NCBI RefSeq assembly: GCF_001188955.3
Contig: NZ_JPRF03000097.1
Coordinates: 124,001 to 188,000, forward strand
Source of the DNA: Kitasatospora aureofaciens
Lineage (GTDB): Bacteria > Actinomycetota > Actinomycetes > Streptomycetales > Streptomycetaceae
Direction: 5' to 3'
DNA: 64,000 nt
Shown here: positions 9,230 to 17,431 of the stretch, in pieces
Position numbering within the stretch: the stretch's first letter is position 1
Layout: every line of letters begins with the position of its first letter
Notes under the pieces: model-generated
Seen by the model: the letters and a program-made list of their open reading frames with translations, nothing else
What the model was told of the DNA's origin: nothing
Database searches by the model: none
Position numbers and translations under genes: made by a program

Positions 9230-9344
9230 GGCGGGCGGAACCGCCCCCGGGCCGGGGCTCCCGGAACGTTACGGCCGGAGCCCGACGGGTAGGCGCCGCC
9301 TCGGAACGGGGGTGGCCGACACCGGGACGGAAGGGGAATCCCCC

Positions 9345-9761
9345 ATGCTGCTGCTAGGACTTCTGCTGATGGCGGCCTCCGGCGCCTTCATCGGGCTGCT
9401 GATCGCCGACAACCTCGCCGGAGGGCCGGAGTACCAGGCGACCGTTCTCGGCACCGAGTTCGTGAAACTGAACAGCCTCGCGATCTTCCTCTCCGGCGTC
9501 GCCCTCGCCCTGCTCTTCTGCCTGGGCCTGGCCCTGATGGGCCTGGCCCGCCGGGCCACCCGGCGTCCGGTGGCGGCCGCCGGGTACCGCGGCCGGGCGG
9601 CCCGCCGGGTGGAGCCCGTCGCGCCGCCGGAGACCCTCGACCGCCCGGGCGATGCGGCACCCGTGACACGTGACGAGCGAGCCGCCGATCAGGGCGGCCA
9701 GGCCGGCGCCATCACCCCGGAGCCGCAGCGGCGGCGCGGCCGGCACCTGTTCGGCCACTGA
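9345..9761 (+). CDS. small two-helix membrane protein, unknown
   Basis: A 138-residue protein from the ATG at 9345, with GGAAGGGGA upstream; a GTG at 9312 is a longer alternative. The first membrane helix (about 1-22, LLLGLLLMAASGAFIGLLIA) is followed by a short loop NLAGGPEYQATVLG. A second helix (about 42-65) leads into a basic, disordered cytoplasmic tail of about 70 residues. The topology resembles many uncharacterised actinomycete proteins of stress loci. It lies between the SpoIIE phosphatase and the anti-sigma-type ATPase; any link to that pathway is inference. Confidence 0.65.
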   Translation: MLLLGLLLMAASGAFIGLLIADNLAGGPEYQATVLGTEFVKLNSLAIFLSGVALALLFCLGLALMGLARRATRRPVAAAGYRGRAARRVEPVAPPETLDRPGDAAPVTRDERAADQGGQAGAITPEPQRRRGRHLFGH

Positions 9762-9822
9762 TCCGGGGTACCGAGCCCGCGGAAAGCCGGCAGGACACCA
9801 CGGAGGAGGGAGGTGCGGTCGG

Positions 9823-10248
9823 ATGGGCGGAGCCCGAGTGCCCGCACGCTCCCGCTCCTCCCCGTGGCCGTGGGCCCGCCGACTGGCGCTGTCCGCCCGG
9901 CCGGGTGCGGTCGCCGAGGCGCGTTCCTGCACCGCCGGGTTCCTGGCCGACGTCGGCGACCCCTGCGTGGTCGCCGACGCCGTCCTACTGGTGTCCGAGA
10001 TGGTCGGCAACGCCATCCGGCACACCGGCTCCCCGGGCTCGCTGCTCCTGGTGCGCCGCCCGGGACTGCTGCGGATCGAGGTCAGCGACGCCAGCCGCCG
10101 CCCGCCCCTGCCGAGGGTGCCGCACGGCCCGAGCGAGAGCGGCGGCCTCGGACTGTTCCTGCTGGCCCGCCTCGCCCTGCGCTGGGGCTGGCGCCCGGTG
10201 GGGCCGGGCAAAGCCGTCTGGTGCGAGCTGCGGATCCCCGAGGACTGA
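9823..10248 (+). CDS. anti-sigma factor-type ATP-binding protein (HATPase_c)
   Basis: A 141-residue protein. The ATG follows a strong GGAGGAGGGAGG. It has the compact RsbW/SpoIIAB-like GHKL fold: N box LVSEMVGNAIRHTG, G1 box IEVSDASRRPP (the Asp-rich ATP lid region) and G2 GGLGLFLLARLALRWG. The usual function is to bind a sigma factor and phosphorylate a STAS antagonist. The neighbours supply the rest of that circuit (STAS at 1645 and 2366, PP2C at 6839). It could instead act in other signalling, as actinomycetes have many such small ATPases. Confidence 0.87.
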   Translation: MGGARVPARSRSSPWPWARRLALSARPGAVAEARSCTAGFLADVGDPCVVADAVLLVSEMVGNAIRHTGSPGSLLLVRRPGLLRIEVSDASRRPPLPRVPHGPSESGGLGLFLLARLALRWGWRPVGPGKAVWCELRIPED

Positions 10249-10334
10249 CGGCCCACCCGGCCACCCCTCCACGACACTGCCGCGCCCGCCCCGTGCACAT
10301 GGCACCAGGGTCCCGTTCCGGTCCCGGGCGCCGG

Positions 10335-10843
10335 CTACCCGCTGTGCGGCCCCCACACGTCGAGGGTGGCCGCCGCCCAGGCCCGCACCCGCTCCGGGAA
10401 TCCCGCGGCCGGGAAGGTCCCGCCCTGCGCGACCTGCTCGATGGTGACGGCGAAGCCGCCCCGCGGCGCCTCCCGCCCTGGCCGGACCGCAGGGCCCTGC
10501 GCGGCCCCGTCCGGCGCGGCCCGCCCGGCACGGCGCCGCCCTTCACCCGGTGCGAGTTCGCCGCGCGCGCCCGGCCGATCAGCCGCTCCACCGCCGGCTG
10601 CCCGCCGTCGAGGTACGCCCCCAGCAGGCCCCGCGCGGCCGCCCCTCCGTCTGCGGGTAGCCGGCCGGGGTGCTGCAGCAGGAAGCAGGACACCGACACC
10701 CCGTGCAGCGGCCCCCACGGCTCCGCCCGCGAGTGGTCCAGCGCGAGCAGGCCGTGGAACAGCTCCTCGCACCCCCGCGCCCCGCACTCAGCGCACTCCC
10801 CGCGCTCTCCGCGCTCTCCGCGCTCTCCGCGGGGATCCGTCAC
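10335..10843 (-). pseudogene. DUF5946-like gene with a frameshift
   Basis: The GTG start overlaps the stop of the acetyltransferase upstream (GTGA). The first half has the family features: CAECGARGCEELFHGLLALDH, then WGPLHGVSVSCFLLQHPGRLP. The expected ending (VTIEQVAQGGTFPAAGFPERVRAWA) is in a different frame and stops at 10335. The switch falls near 10520-10535, in a run of GCC/GGC (reverse strand GCCGTGCCGGGCGGGCC). In the start frame translation becomes arginine-rich and runs on to 10082. A one-base error or mutation explains this. The 5' end holds three 9-bp copies of GCGCTCTCC (10802-10828), coding a GER repeat. DUF5946 proteins are of unknown function. Confidence 0.7.
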
Positions 10844-11328
10844 GCCCGGACCTCCTTGCTCATGTACATCGAGGACACGCCGTAGCCGCTGCGGCGGTAC
10901 AGGCCGATGGCGGCCTCGTTGCCCCCGAACACGTTCAGGGCGAGCGCCGTCATGCCCTCCCGGGCGACGAGCCGCTCCGCGGCGGTCAGGACGGCGGCGC
11001 CGTAACCCTGACGGCGGAACGGTGGCAGGACGTGGATGTGGTACAGCCAGGCGGAGCCGGAGGTGCCGGCCTCGGCGCGCGGGTCGGGGCCGATCCAGGC
11101 GGTGCCGACGGTCTCGCCCGCCTCGTTCTCCGCCACCACGAGGTGGTGGTGGGCGGTGTCCCGGCCGTCGGGGAGGAACCTGGCGGTGCCCTGGCGGGTG
11201 CGCTCCCGGGCCAGTTCCCGGGGCATGAGCTCGGAGAGTTCGCGCACCGTCTGCGCCTCGCGCTCCTCGGTGGCCGACCGGTACTCGGCCGGGGTCATCT
11301 GACGCAGGGTCACTGTCCGCTCGTCCAT
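10840..11328 (-). CDS. GNAT family N-acetyltransferase
   Basis: A 162-residue GNAT protein. The acetyl-CoA signature is LYHIHVLPPFRRQGYGAAVL (R/Q-x-x-G-x-G/A as RRQGYG), followed by the usual ALNVFGGNEAAIGLYRRSGY with its conserved Asn and Tyr. An N-terminal helical region (about 20-50) precedes the core strands HHHLVVAEN and VGTAWIG. The substrate is unknown. Its stop overlaps the start of the DUF5946-like gene. Upstream are two palindromes (11359-11374 and 11393-11410) shared with the divergent ABC gene. Confidence 0.88.
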   Translation of the reverse strand: MDERTVTLRQMTPAEYRSATEEREAQTVRELSELMPRELARERTRQGTARFLPDGRDTAHHHLVVAENEAGETVGTAWIGPDPRAEAGTSGSAWLYHIHVLPPFRRQGYGAAVLTAAERLVAREGMTALALNVFGGNEAAIGLYRRSGYGVSSMYMSKEVRA

Positions 11329-11358
11329 CCCGCCATCCTCGACCAGAGGGCGGCCGCA

Positions 11359-11374
11359 GCGAAAGCGCTTTTGC
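11359..11374. promoter_or_regulatory. LacI-like palindrome upstream of the GNAT gene
   Basis: GCGAAAGC/GCTTTTGC: 8-base arms with one mismatch and no spacer, resembling LacI/GalR-type operators centred on a CG-GC step. It lies 31 bases before the acetyltransferase ATG on the reverse strand. Confidence 0.45.
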
Positions 11375-11392
11375 CGCGGGTAGGGCGAGGGC

Positions 11393-11410
11393 GTGGTACC
11401 GCGGTACTAC
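11393..11410. promoter_or_regulatory. palindrome between GNAT and ABC genes
   Basis: GTGGTACC-GC-GGTACTAC: 8-base arms with one mismatch. It stands in the divergent intergenic region, 108 bases before the ABC ATPase start, and is a candidate operator for the exporter. Confidence 0.4.
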
Positions 11411-11518
11411 GGACGGCCCGATGATCAGCCCGCGGTGCCACGGATCGGTCGCCGCCCGCCCTTAGCGTGGAGCCGTGGGCGGCCGGGACGGACCGGCCCC
11501 TGGACGTAAGGGCGAGCG

Positions 11519-12457
11519 ATGATCGAGGCGCACCAGCTGACGAAGCGGTACGGCGAGAAGACCGCCGTGGACGGGCTGGACTTCACGGTCCGGCCGGGAG
11601 CGGTGACCGGGTTCCTCGGGCCCAATGGGGCCGGCAAGTCGACCACCATGCGGATGATCGTCGGACTGGACGCGCCCACCAGCGGCTCGGTGCGGGTCAA
11701 CGGCCGCCGGTACGCCGAGCACGCCGCCCCGCTGCAGGAGGTCGGCGCCCTGCTGGAGGCCAAGTCGATCCACCCCGGCCGCTCGGCGTTCAACCACCTG
11801 ATGGCCCAGGCCCACACCCATGGCATCCCGCGCCGCCGGGTCGAGGAGGTCATCGAGCTGACCGGCCTCCAGTCGGTGGCCCGCAAGCGCGCCGGGGCGT
11901 TCTCGCTCGGCATGGGGCAGCGGCTCGGCATCGCGGCCGCCCTGCTGGGCGACCCGGCCACGGTCATGCTGGACGAGCCGGTCAACGGGCTCGACCCCGA
12001 GGGCGTGCTGTGGATCCGCAACCTGCTCACCTCGCTCGCCGCCGAGGGCCGGACGGTCTTCGTCTCCTCGCACCTGATGAGCGAGGTGTCGCTGGTCGCC
12101 GACCACCTGATCATCGTCGGACGCGGCAAGCTGCTGGCCGACACCACCGTGCAGGAGCTGGTCCAGCAGGCCGGCGGAGACGTCGTCAAGGTGGCCAGCG
12201 CCGACCCGGCCCGGCTGCGCTCCCTGCTCGCCGGACCGGGCGTGGAGATCACCGGCCGCACCGGCTCGGAGGAGCTGCTGGTCGCCGGGCGGACGGCCCG
12301 CGAGATCGGCCTCACCGCCGCCGAGCACGGCATCGCCGTGTTCGAGCTGACCCCCCGCACGGTCTCCCTGGAGGAGGCGTTCATGGACCTCACCCGGGAC
12401 GCCGTCGAGTACCACGGCACCACGACCACCACCGAGACCACGAGGAACGCGGCATGA
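11519..12457 (+). CDS. ABC-2 type exporter, ATP-binding subunit
   Basis: A 312-residue ATPase. Walker A is GPNGAGKSTT (about residues 35-44), the signature is FSLGMGQRLGIAAALLG and Walker B is TVMLDEPVNGLDP, followed by the switch His in VSSHLMSEV. The C-terminal 90 residues after the ATPase core are the typical DUF4162-like tail (...LEEAFMDLT). The cognate permease starts at 12525, and a histidine kinase/response regulator pair follows. Such BcrA/DrrA-like pairs export antibiotics or peptides. Here the substrate is unknown, but the adjacent two-component system suggests control by envelope or drug stress. Confidence 0.92.
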   Translation: MIEAHQLTKRYGEKTAVDGLDFTVRPGAVTGFLGPNGAGKSTTMRMIVGLDAPTSGSVRVNGRRYAEHAAPLQEVGALLEAKSIHPGRSAFNHLMAQAHTHGIPRRRVEEVIELTGLQSVARKRAGAFSLGMGQRLGIAAALLGDPATVMLDEPVNGLDPEGVLWIRNLLTSLAAEGRTVFVSSHLMSEVSLVADHLIIVGRGKLLADTTVQELVQQAGGDVVKVASADPARLRSLLAGPGVEITGRTGSEELLVAGRTAREIGLTAAEHGIAVFELTPRTVSLEEAFMDLTRDAVEYHGTTTTTETTRNAA

Positions 12458-12524
12458 GTGAGCGAAGGATCATCGAGAGGTGCGCACTGTGCGAAGCGCC
12501 TGCCGAGCGCAGCGAGGTGGGCGC
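12454..12524 (+). other. short structured coding/spacer element between ABC genes
   Basis: A 71-base segment begins ATGAGTGAGCGAAGGATCATC, overlapping the ATPase stop, and ends at the permease ATG. It holds GCGCCTGCC...GAGCGC...GAGGTGGGCGC, which can fold into an imperfect hairpin. The open frame from its ATG (MSEGSSRGAHCAKRLPSAAR) runs without stop into the permease region in the wrong frame. I recall very similar sequence before unrelated genes in other streptomycetes, so it may be a dispersed element; that needs a search. Confidence 0.4.
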
Positions 12525-13376
12525 ATGAGCACTGTCGCCCCGAGCCAGACGTCGTCCACGCCCACCGAGCTGCGCACCGCCCGTCCCGCCTACAAGGTGA
12601 CGGCCGCCCGCGTGCTGCGCTCGGAGTGGGCCAAGCTGTGGTCGCTGCGCTCCACCTGGATCACCCTCGGCCTGGCGCTGGTGTTCCTGGTCGCCTTCGG
12701 TCTGATCGCCGCCTTCCACTTCAAGTCGCGGATCACCTCGGGCGGTCCGATGGACCGCGACCTCGCCGACGCGAGCACGCTCAGCCTCTCCCTGTTCGGC
12801 ACCAACTTCGCCCAGCTGGCGCTCGGCGTCCTCGGGGTGCTGGTCGCGGCCGGCGAGTACTCGACCGGCATGATCCGCTCCACGCTGGCCGCCGTCCCGC
12901 GTCGCCTGCCGGTGCTGTGGTCCAAGGCCGCCGTGTACGGCCTGATCGCCCTGGTCCTGGCCACCGTCGGGGTGTTCGTCGCCTTCTCGGCCGACAGCGG
13001 GATCCTGTCCGGCACCAAGGCGGCGCTGACGCTCTCCGACACCGGCGTGGTGCGCGGACTGCTCGGTGCCGGGCTGTACCTCGGCCTGGTCGGCGTGATC
13101 GGCGTCGCACTCGGCGCGCTGCTGCGCTCGGTGGCCGGCGGCATCGCCGTCCTGGTCGCCTCGCTGATGCTGATCCCCGGACTGACGTCGCTGCTGCCCA
13201 CCTCCTGGCAGAGCCACATCACCCCCTACCTGCCCAGCCACGCCGGCGAGGCGATGTTCATCCTGCACCACGACGCGACGACGCTCTCGCCGACGGCCGG
13301 TCTGCTGGTCTTCCTCGGCTGGACGGTCCTCGCCCTGGCCGGTGCCGCCGTACGGCTGCTGCGCACCGACGCCTGA
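12525..13376 (+). CDS. ABC-2 type exporter, permease subunit
   Basis: A 283-residue integral membrane protein. After a hydrophilic N-terminus of 33 residues comes the ABC-2 family motif LRSEWAKLWSLRSTWITLGLALVFLVAF. About five further membrane segments follow, including FAQLALGVLGVLVAAGEYSTGMIRSTL (the conserved E-Y-x-x-G-x-I/T region) and IAVLVASLMLIPGLTSLLP. It pairs with the ATPase at 11519. The ATG at 12525 follows AGCGAGGTGGGCGC. An imperfect hairpin follows the gene at 13403. Confidence 0.9.
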   Translation: MSTVAPSQTSSTPTELRTARPAYKVTAARVLRSEWAKLWSLRSTWITLGLALVFLVAFGLIAAFHFKSRITSGGPMDRDLADASTLSLSLFGTNFAQLALGVLGVLVAAGEYSTGMIRSTLAAVPRRLPVLWSKAAVYGLIALVLATVGVFVAFSADSGILSGTKAALTLSDTGVVRGLLGAGLYLGLVGVIGVALGALLRSVAGGIAVLVASLMLIPGLTSLLPTSWQSHITPYLPSHAGEAMFILHHDATTLSPTAGLLVFLGWTVLALAGAAVRLLRTDA

Positions 13377-13402
13377 GCCCCGGCGAAGGGCCTGGCACAC
13401 TC

Positions 13403-13438
13403 GCGGTGCGGCGCCGGAACCGACCGGGGCCGCACCGC
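13403..13438 (+). terminator. hairpin after the ABC operon
   Basis: 15-base arms GCGGTGCGGCGCCGG and CCGGGGCCGCACCGC with one mismatch and a 6-base loop AACCGA, 26 bases after the permease stop and 67 before the kinase start. There is no T run. It may terminate or attenuate read-through into the two-component genes. Confidence 0.6.
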
Positions 13439-13504
13439 AGTGCTCTGCGGAGCCCGTGTTCGCCGAGCCCCGCACCGCTTCACGACCAGCAGGGAGACCC
13501 ACCG

Positions 13505-14821
13505 GTGACCCAGGACCACGCCACCCCCGCCGGCCCGTTCGCGGCGGCCGACGCGCTGTCCGGCCACCCGCTGTTCGCCCGGCTGGCCCGGCTCGGCCAG
13601 CGGCTGCGCGAGGCGGACCGCGCCCACCCCTGGGTGCTGGACGCCGCCGTGGTGGCCGTGGTGTTCCTGATGTTCTGCCTGCCCGACCTCTTCCCGCCCC
13701 ACGGCGAGGACGGCCCGCACGAGCACCGGCTCGCCCTGGTGCGCCCGCCGCTGCCGGCCACCCTGGCCCTGCAGGCGGGTCTGGTGCTGCCGCTGCTGTG
13801 GCGCCGCAGGCGGCCCACCGAGGCCTTCGCGGCGATCATGGCGGTGTTCGTCCTGCAGTGGTCGCTGGGCATCGGGCTGCGCGCCGACGCCGCCCTGCTG
13901 GTGGCGCTCTACAGCCTGGCCCTGCACGGCCGGCTGCGGCACCTGGCCTGGTCCTGCGCGGTGATGGTCGGCGCGATGGGCCTGGTCGCGGTGGAGGTCT
14001 CCGGCGGCGGGCTGCCGGTCGGGGACGCCCTGTTCTTCCTGGTCAGCGCCGCCACCGCGGGCGTCGCCCTGGGCATCGCAGTGCGCATCCGACGGGCCCA
14101 GCTCGCCGGGCTGCGCGAGCGTGCCGCCCGGCTGGAGATCGAACGCGACCAGCGCAGCCGGCTGGCCACCGCCACCGAACGCACCCGGGTGGCCCGGGAG
14201 ATGCACGACATCATCGGCCACAACCTGTCCGTCATCGTCACCCTGGCCGACGGCGGTGCCTACGCCGCCCTGGCCTCCCCCGAACGCGGCCGGGAGGCGC
14301 TGCAGCTGATCGGCGAGACCAGCCGCCAGGCGCTCGGCGAGCTGCGCCGGATGCTCGGCGTGCTGCGCGACCAGGCCGACCGGGGCGCCGAGTTCAACCC
14401 GCAGCCCGGCATCGCCGACCTCGACGGGCTGTGCGCCCGGATCCGTGCGGCCGGCCCCCAGGTGGTGTACACGGTCGGCGGCGACCTTGACCAGCTGGAC
14501 CGCGGGGTCCAGCTGATGGCCTACCGGATCGTCCAGGAGGCCCTCACCAACACCCTCAAGCACGCCGGCCCCGAGACCCGGGCGCACGTGACCCTGACGG
14601 CCGACGCCACCCGGGTGCGGGTGCGGGTCCGGGACAGCGGGCCGCCCGGCGGCGCCCGCCCGCCGGTGCGCCCGGACGGCGAGGGGCACGGCCTGGCCGG
14701 GATGCGCGAACGCGCGGCCGTGTACGGCGGCACCGTCACGGCGGGCCCCGGCCCTGGGGCAGGATGGACCGTGGAGGCCGTACTGGACCTCACCCCCGAC
14801 CCGACAGGCGGCCGCCCGTGA
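13505..14821 (+). CDS. NarL-type sensor histidine kinase
   Basis: A 438-residue kinase from a GTG with AGGGAG nine bases upstream. The N-terminal half is membrane: a helix VLDAAVVAVVFLMFCLPDLF, then LALQAGLVLPLLW, three more segments to about residue 200, and no large outer domain. A HisKA_3 dimerisation helix follows with VAREMHDIIGHNLSVIV and phosphoacceptor His234. The HATPase has LMAYRIVQEALTNTLKHAG, VRDSGPPGG and GHGLAGMRERA. The stop overlaps the regulator's GTG. Together with the ABC pair upstream this resembles exporter-linked two-component systems that sense cell-envelope or drug stress. The internal linker between membrane and kinase is short. Confidence 0.92.
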   Translation: MTQDHATPAGPFAAADALSGHPLFARLARLGQRLREADRAHPWVLDAAVVAVVFLMFCLPDLFPPHGEDGPHEHRLALVRPPLPATLALQAGLVLPLLWRRRRPTEAFAAIMAVFVLQWSLGIGLRADAALLVALYSLALHGRLRHLAWSCAVMVGAMGLVAVEVSGGGLPVGDALFFLVSAATAGVALGIAVRIRRAQLAGLRERAARLEIERDQRSRLATATERTRVAREMHDIIGHNLSVIVTLADGGAYAALASPERGREALQLIGETSRQALGELRRMLGVLRDQADRGAEFNPQPGIADLDGLCARIRAAGPQVVYTVGGDLDQLDRGVQLMAYRIVQEALTNTLKHAGPETRAHVTLTADATRVRVRVRDSGPPGGARPPVRPDGEGHGLAGMRERAAVYGGTVTAGPGPGAGWTVEAVLDLTPDPTGGRP

Positions 14822-15501
14822 CCACCGTCCTCATCGTGGACGACCAGCCACTGCAGCGCTACGGCTTCCGGATGCTGCTGGAGAGCCAGCCCGACACCGA
14901 GGTGATCGGCGAGGCCGCCCACGGCGCCGAGGCCGTCCGGCTGGCCGCCGACCTGCGGCCCGACGTCGTCCTGATGGACATCCGGATGCCCGGTATGGAC
15001 GGCATCGAGGCCACCCGCCGGATCGTCGCCGGCGGCGGCCGCTCGCGGATCCTGGTGCTCACCACCTTCGACCTGGACGAGTACGCCCACGCCGCGCTGC
15101 GCGCCGGGGCAAGCGGCTTCCTGCTCAAGGACGCGCGGCCGGAGGAACTGCTCGCCGGCATCCGGGCGGTGGCCGAGGGCGACGCCGTGGTGGCCCCGGC
15201 GATCACCCGGCGGCTGCTCGACGCCTACGCCCACCACCTGCCGGTCCGTCCGCCCGGCGCGGCGCCCGTGGAGGACCCCCGGCTGGAGGCGCTGACCGAG
15301 CGCGAGCGGGAGATCCTGCTGGCCATCGCGCAGGGCTGGACCAACAGCGAGATCGCCCAGCGGCTGGTGCTGGCCGAGTCGACCGTCAAGACGCACGTGA
15401 GCCGGGTGCTGGGGAAGATCGGCGCCCGGGACCGGGTGCAGGCGGTGATCTTCGCCTACGACCGCGGCCTGACCCGGCCGAACCCGCCGGTCGCGGGCTG
15501 A
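14818..15501 (+). CDS. NarL/LuxR-family response regulator
   Basis: A 227-residue regulator. The GTG start overlaps the kinase stop (GTGA). The receiver has the acidic pair in LIVDDQ, phosphoacceptor Asp54 in VVLMDIRMPGMDG, and TTF and K in FLLKD. The C-terminal LuxR helix-turn-helix (about 155-215) reads LTEREREILLAIAQGWTNSE with TVKTHVSRVLGKIG. It should be phosphorylated by the adjacent kinase and probably controls the ABC exporter; that is inferred from gene order. Confidence 0.95.
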   Translation: MTTVLIVDDQPLQRYGFRMLLESQPDTEVIGEAAHGAEAVRLAADLRPDVVLMDIRMPGMDGIEATRRIVAGGGRSRILVLTTFDLDEYAHAALRAGASGFLLKDARPEELLAGIRAVAEGDAVVAPAITRRLLDAYAHHLPVRPPGAAPVEDPRLEALTEREREILLAIAQGWTNSEIAQRLVLAESTVKTHVSRVLGKIGARDRVQAVIFAYDRGLTRPNPPVAG

Positions 15502-15730
15502 TCCGGCGGGCCCGGGCCCCGTTCTGCCGCGTCTCGCCGCTTGCCGGTCGGTGCCGACCGGGGCCTCCTGCGGCGGCCGGTGGGGGCGCGGCACGGAGGC
15601 GGACGGGGGGTGGCCGGTGCGGTCGTCGGTGTGCCAGGACCGCGACGGGAAGGCGGGGAGGACCGCCGTCCAGCGGTTTCTCGTCCGGCACGTGGATCAG
15701 CACGGCGCGGTCCGGCGGGCGGTCAGCCGC

Positions 15731-16552
15731 TCAGAGGTTCTTCTCCAGCGCTGCCAGGTAGCTGTGCATGAAGTGGTCGCGCACGCCCTCGCCGGTGGGC
15801 TCGAAGGCGGCGGAGGTCAGGCTCCTGGCGCGGGTGGCAAGACCGGAGATCAGGCTGCTGGCGCCGTCGTGGACGGTCCCCGCGGAGTCGATGAACCGCA
15901 GCGCCTCGATGTGGGTGAAGGCCGGCTCGGGCGGCAGCTGGGGGACGACGTCGTGGTTGTTGACGAAGCGGTAACTCCGGCCCTTCAGCGCCTTGTTGTA
16001 GGCGGCGGTGAGGAGCCGGTCACAGGTGCGGGGCTGGCCGAAGGTGTACACGCCGTCGGCCGTCAGTCGCGGGTCCTCCAGGCTGAGGCGGGCGGCGGCG
16101 AGCATCGCGAGGGCGCCGCCGAGGCTGTGACCGGTGATCCACACGGTCTGGTCGTTGTCGCGCAGCTCGGCGAGGGTCTTCAGGACGTCGGGGAACACCG
16201 ACTCGAGGGCCTCGGCGAAGCCGTAGTGGACGTAGCCGGTGCCCGCCGGACCGGGCCAGGGCGGGGTGGTGGAGTCGGTGAGCCAGTCGCGGATCTCCCT
16301 GGGTTCGGTGCCGCGGAAGGCGACCACGATCATCCGGTCGCTCGCCATGGTGTAGGCCTGGGTGTCCTCCAGGGGGAACGGCGGGGTGAACCGGGTGTCG
16401 TGGTGGCGTACCGTGTCGAAGCCCCAGTCGTGGGCCTGCCGGTCGATCGTTGCGTCGTCCTCGTAGGCGAGGTCGGCGGCCCTGGCCAGGTTGTAGGCGT
16501 GGGCGAGGCTGTAGCCGGTCGCGTTCCGGTCGAAGGTGGTGGGTACGGCCAC
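15731..16552 (-). CDS. class 3 (alpha/beta hydrolase) lipase family protein
   Basis: A 273-residue protein. The class 3 lipase layout is present: an N-terminal helical lid-like region, IVVAFRGTEPREIRDWLTD around residue 75-95, and the nucleophile motif VWITGHSLGGALAML with Ser143. The acid follows in VYTFGQPRTCD...FVNNHDVVPQLPP, and the His is near HSYLA. There is no signal peptide, so it is probably cytoplasmic or non-classically exported. It hydrolyses acylglycerols or related esters. It is divergent from a TetR gene (16796), with a candidate operator between them, so TetR control is plausible. Confidence 0.9.
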   Translation of the reverse strand: MAVPTTFDRNATGYSLAHAYNLARAADLAYEDDATIDRQAHDWGFDTVRHHDTRFTPPFPLEDTQAYTMASDRMIVVAFRGTEPREIRDWLTDSTTPPWPGPAGTGYVHYGFAEALESVFPDVLKTLAELRDNDQTVWITGHSLGGALAMLAAARLSLEDPRLTADGVYTFGQPRTCDRLLTAAYNKALKGRSYRFVNNHDVVPQLPPEPAFTHIEALRFIDSAGTVHDGASSLISGLATRARSLTSAAFEPTGEGVRDHFMHSYLAALEKNL

Positions 16553-16710
16553 GGCGGGGACCGCCTTTCGTCGGGGAAGGTGTCCCTCGTTGGTAGCGGA
16601 CCCGTCGGCCGTCGCCCGGTCGGCGCCGCCCGGTAGTCACCCGAACGGGTCCGGGGCACCGCACGGATCGATCGCGCAACGGGATCGGCGGCGGCCCGGG
16701 CCTTGGGAGA

Positions 16711-16724
16711 GAACGGATTCGTTC
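16711..16724. promoter_or_regulatory. inverted repeat, candidate TetR operator
   Basis: GAACG-GATT-CGTTC: perfect 5-base arms in the lipase/TetR divergent region, 72 bases before the TetR start. Its position suggests autoregulation by the TetR protein. Confidence 0.5.
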
Positions 16725-16795
16725 ACTAACATTGGCGGTGGGCCTGGGGAACGCGGTGGGCCCGGTGAACAGCGAACCCCGGAAGGTGTGCAGCC

Positions 16796-17428
16796 ATGTC
16801 CGCTGAAGCCCGAACTGCAGGGCACGGAACCGAGCGGGCGGCGGCGACGGCCGCCCCGGTCCGTCGGCGCGGCGAGGCGCTGGAGAGCGCCATCTACGGG
16901 GCGGTCCTCCAACAGCTCACCACCGACGGCTACGCGCGGCTCACCATGGAGGGCGTGGCCGCCGCCGCGCAGACCGGCAAGGCCGCGCTCTATCGGCGCT
17001 GGTCCTCCAAGGAGGAGCTGGTGATGGACGCGCTGCGGGCCAGCCTGCCCCCGGCCGGAGCGGCCCCCGACACCGGCAGCCTGCGCGGGGACCTCCTCGC
17101 GGTGGTGACCGGGCTGCGCACCGCGATGTTCAGCGAACTGGGCGCCGCCGTCCGCGCGATCATGAGCGAGATGGACCACCAGCGCGCCCGCGCCTTCCTG
17201 GAGCTGGTCCTGGAGCGGGTGGTCGAGCCGACCACCGCGCTGATCGCCGAGGTGCTCGACCGGGGCACCGCCCGGGGCGAGGTCCGTCCCGGGGCGGTCA
17301 CCCCCCTGGTCACCGACGTGGTGCCGGCGCTGATGCTGTACCGGATCAAGATGTGCGGCGGGGGCGCCGTCGAACTCGATCCGGCGGCGATCGTCGACGA
17401 GGTGCTGCTGCCGATCGTCCGCCCCTGA
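16796..17428 (+). CDS. TetR/AcrR family transcriptional regulator
   Basis: A 210-residue regulator. Residues about 28-75 form the DNA-binding domain (LESAIYGAVLQQLTTDGYARLTMEGVAAAAQTGKAALYRRWSSKEEL, with the helix-turn-helix around AAAAQTGKAALYRRW). The rest is an all-helical TetR_C ligand domain. It is divergent from the lipase at 15731 and tail-to-tail with the reductase at 17432, only three bases from its stop. It probably represses itself and the lipase. Confidence 0.9.
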   Translation: MSAEARTAGHGTERAAATAAPVRRRGEALESAIYGAVLQQLTTDGYARLTMEGVAAAAQTGKAALYRRWSSKEELVMDALRASLPPAGAAPDTGSLRGDLLAVVTGLRTAMFSELGAAVRAIMSEMDHQRARAFLELVLERVVEPTTALIAEVLDRGTARGEVRPGAVTPLVTDVVPALMLYRIKMCGGGAVELDPAAIVDEVLLPIVRP

Positions 17429-17431
17429 GGA

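Noticed and set aside
9233..9275. Terminator after the SpoIIE gene
   Set aside because: GGGCGG-AA-CCGCCC and CCGGG-GCT-CCCGG are short stems common in this base composition, with too little support to list.
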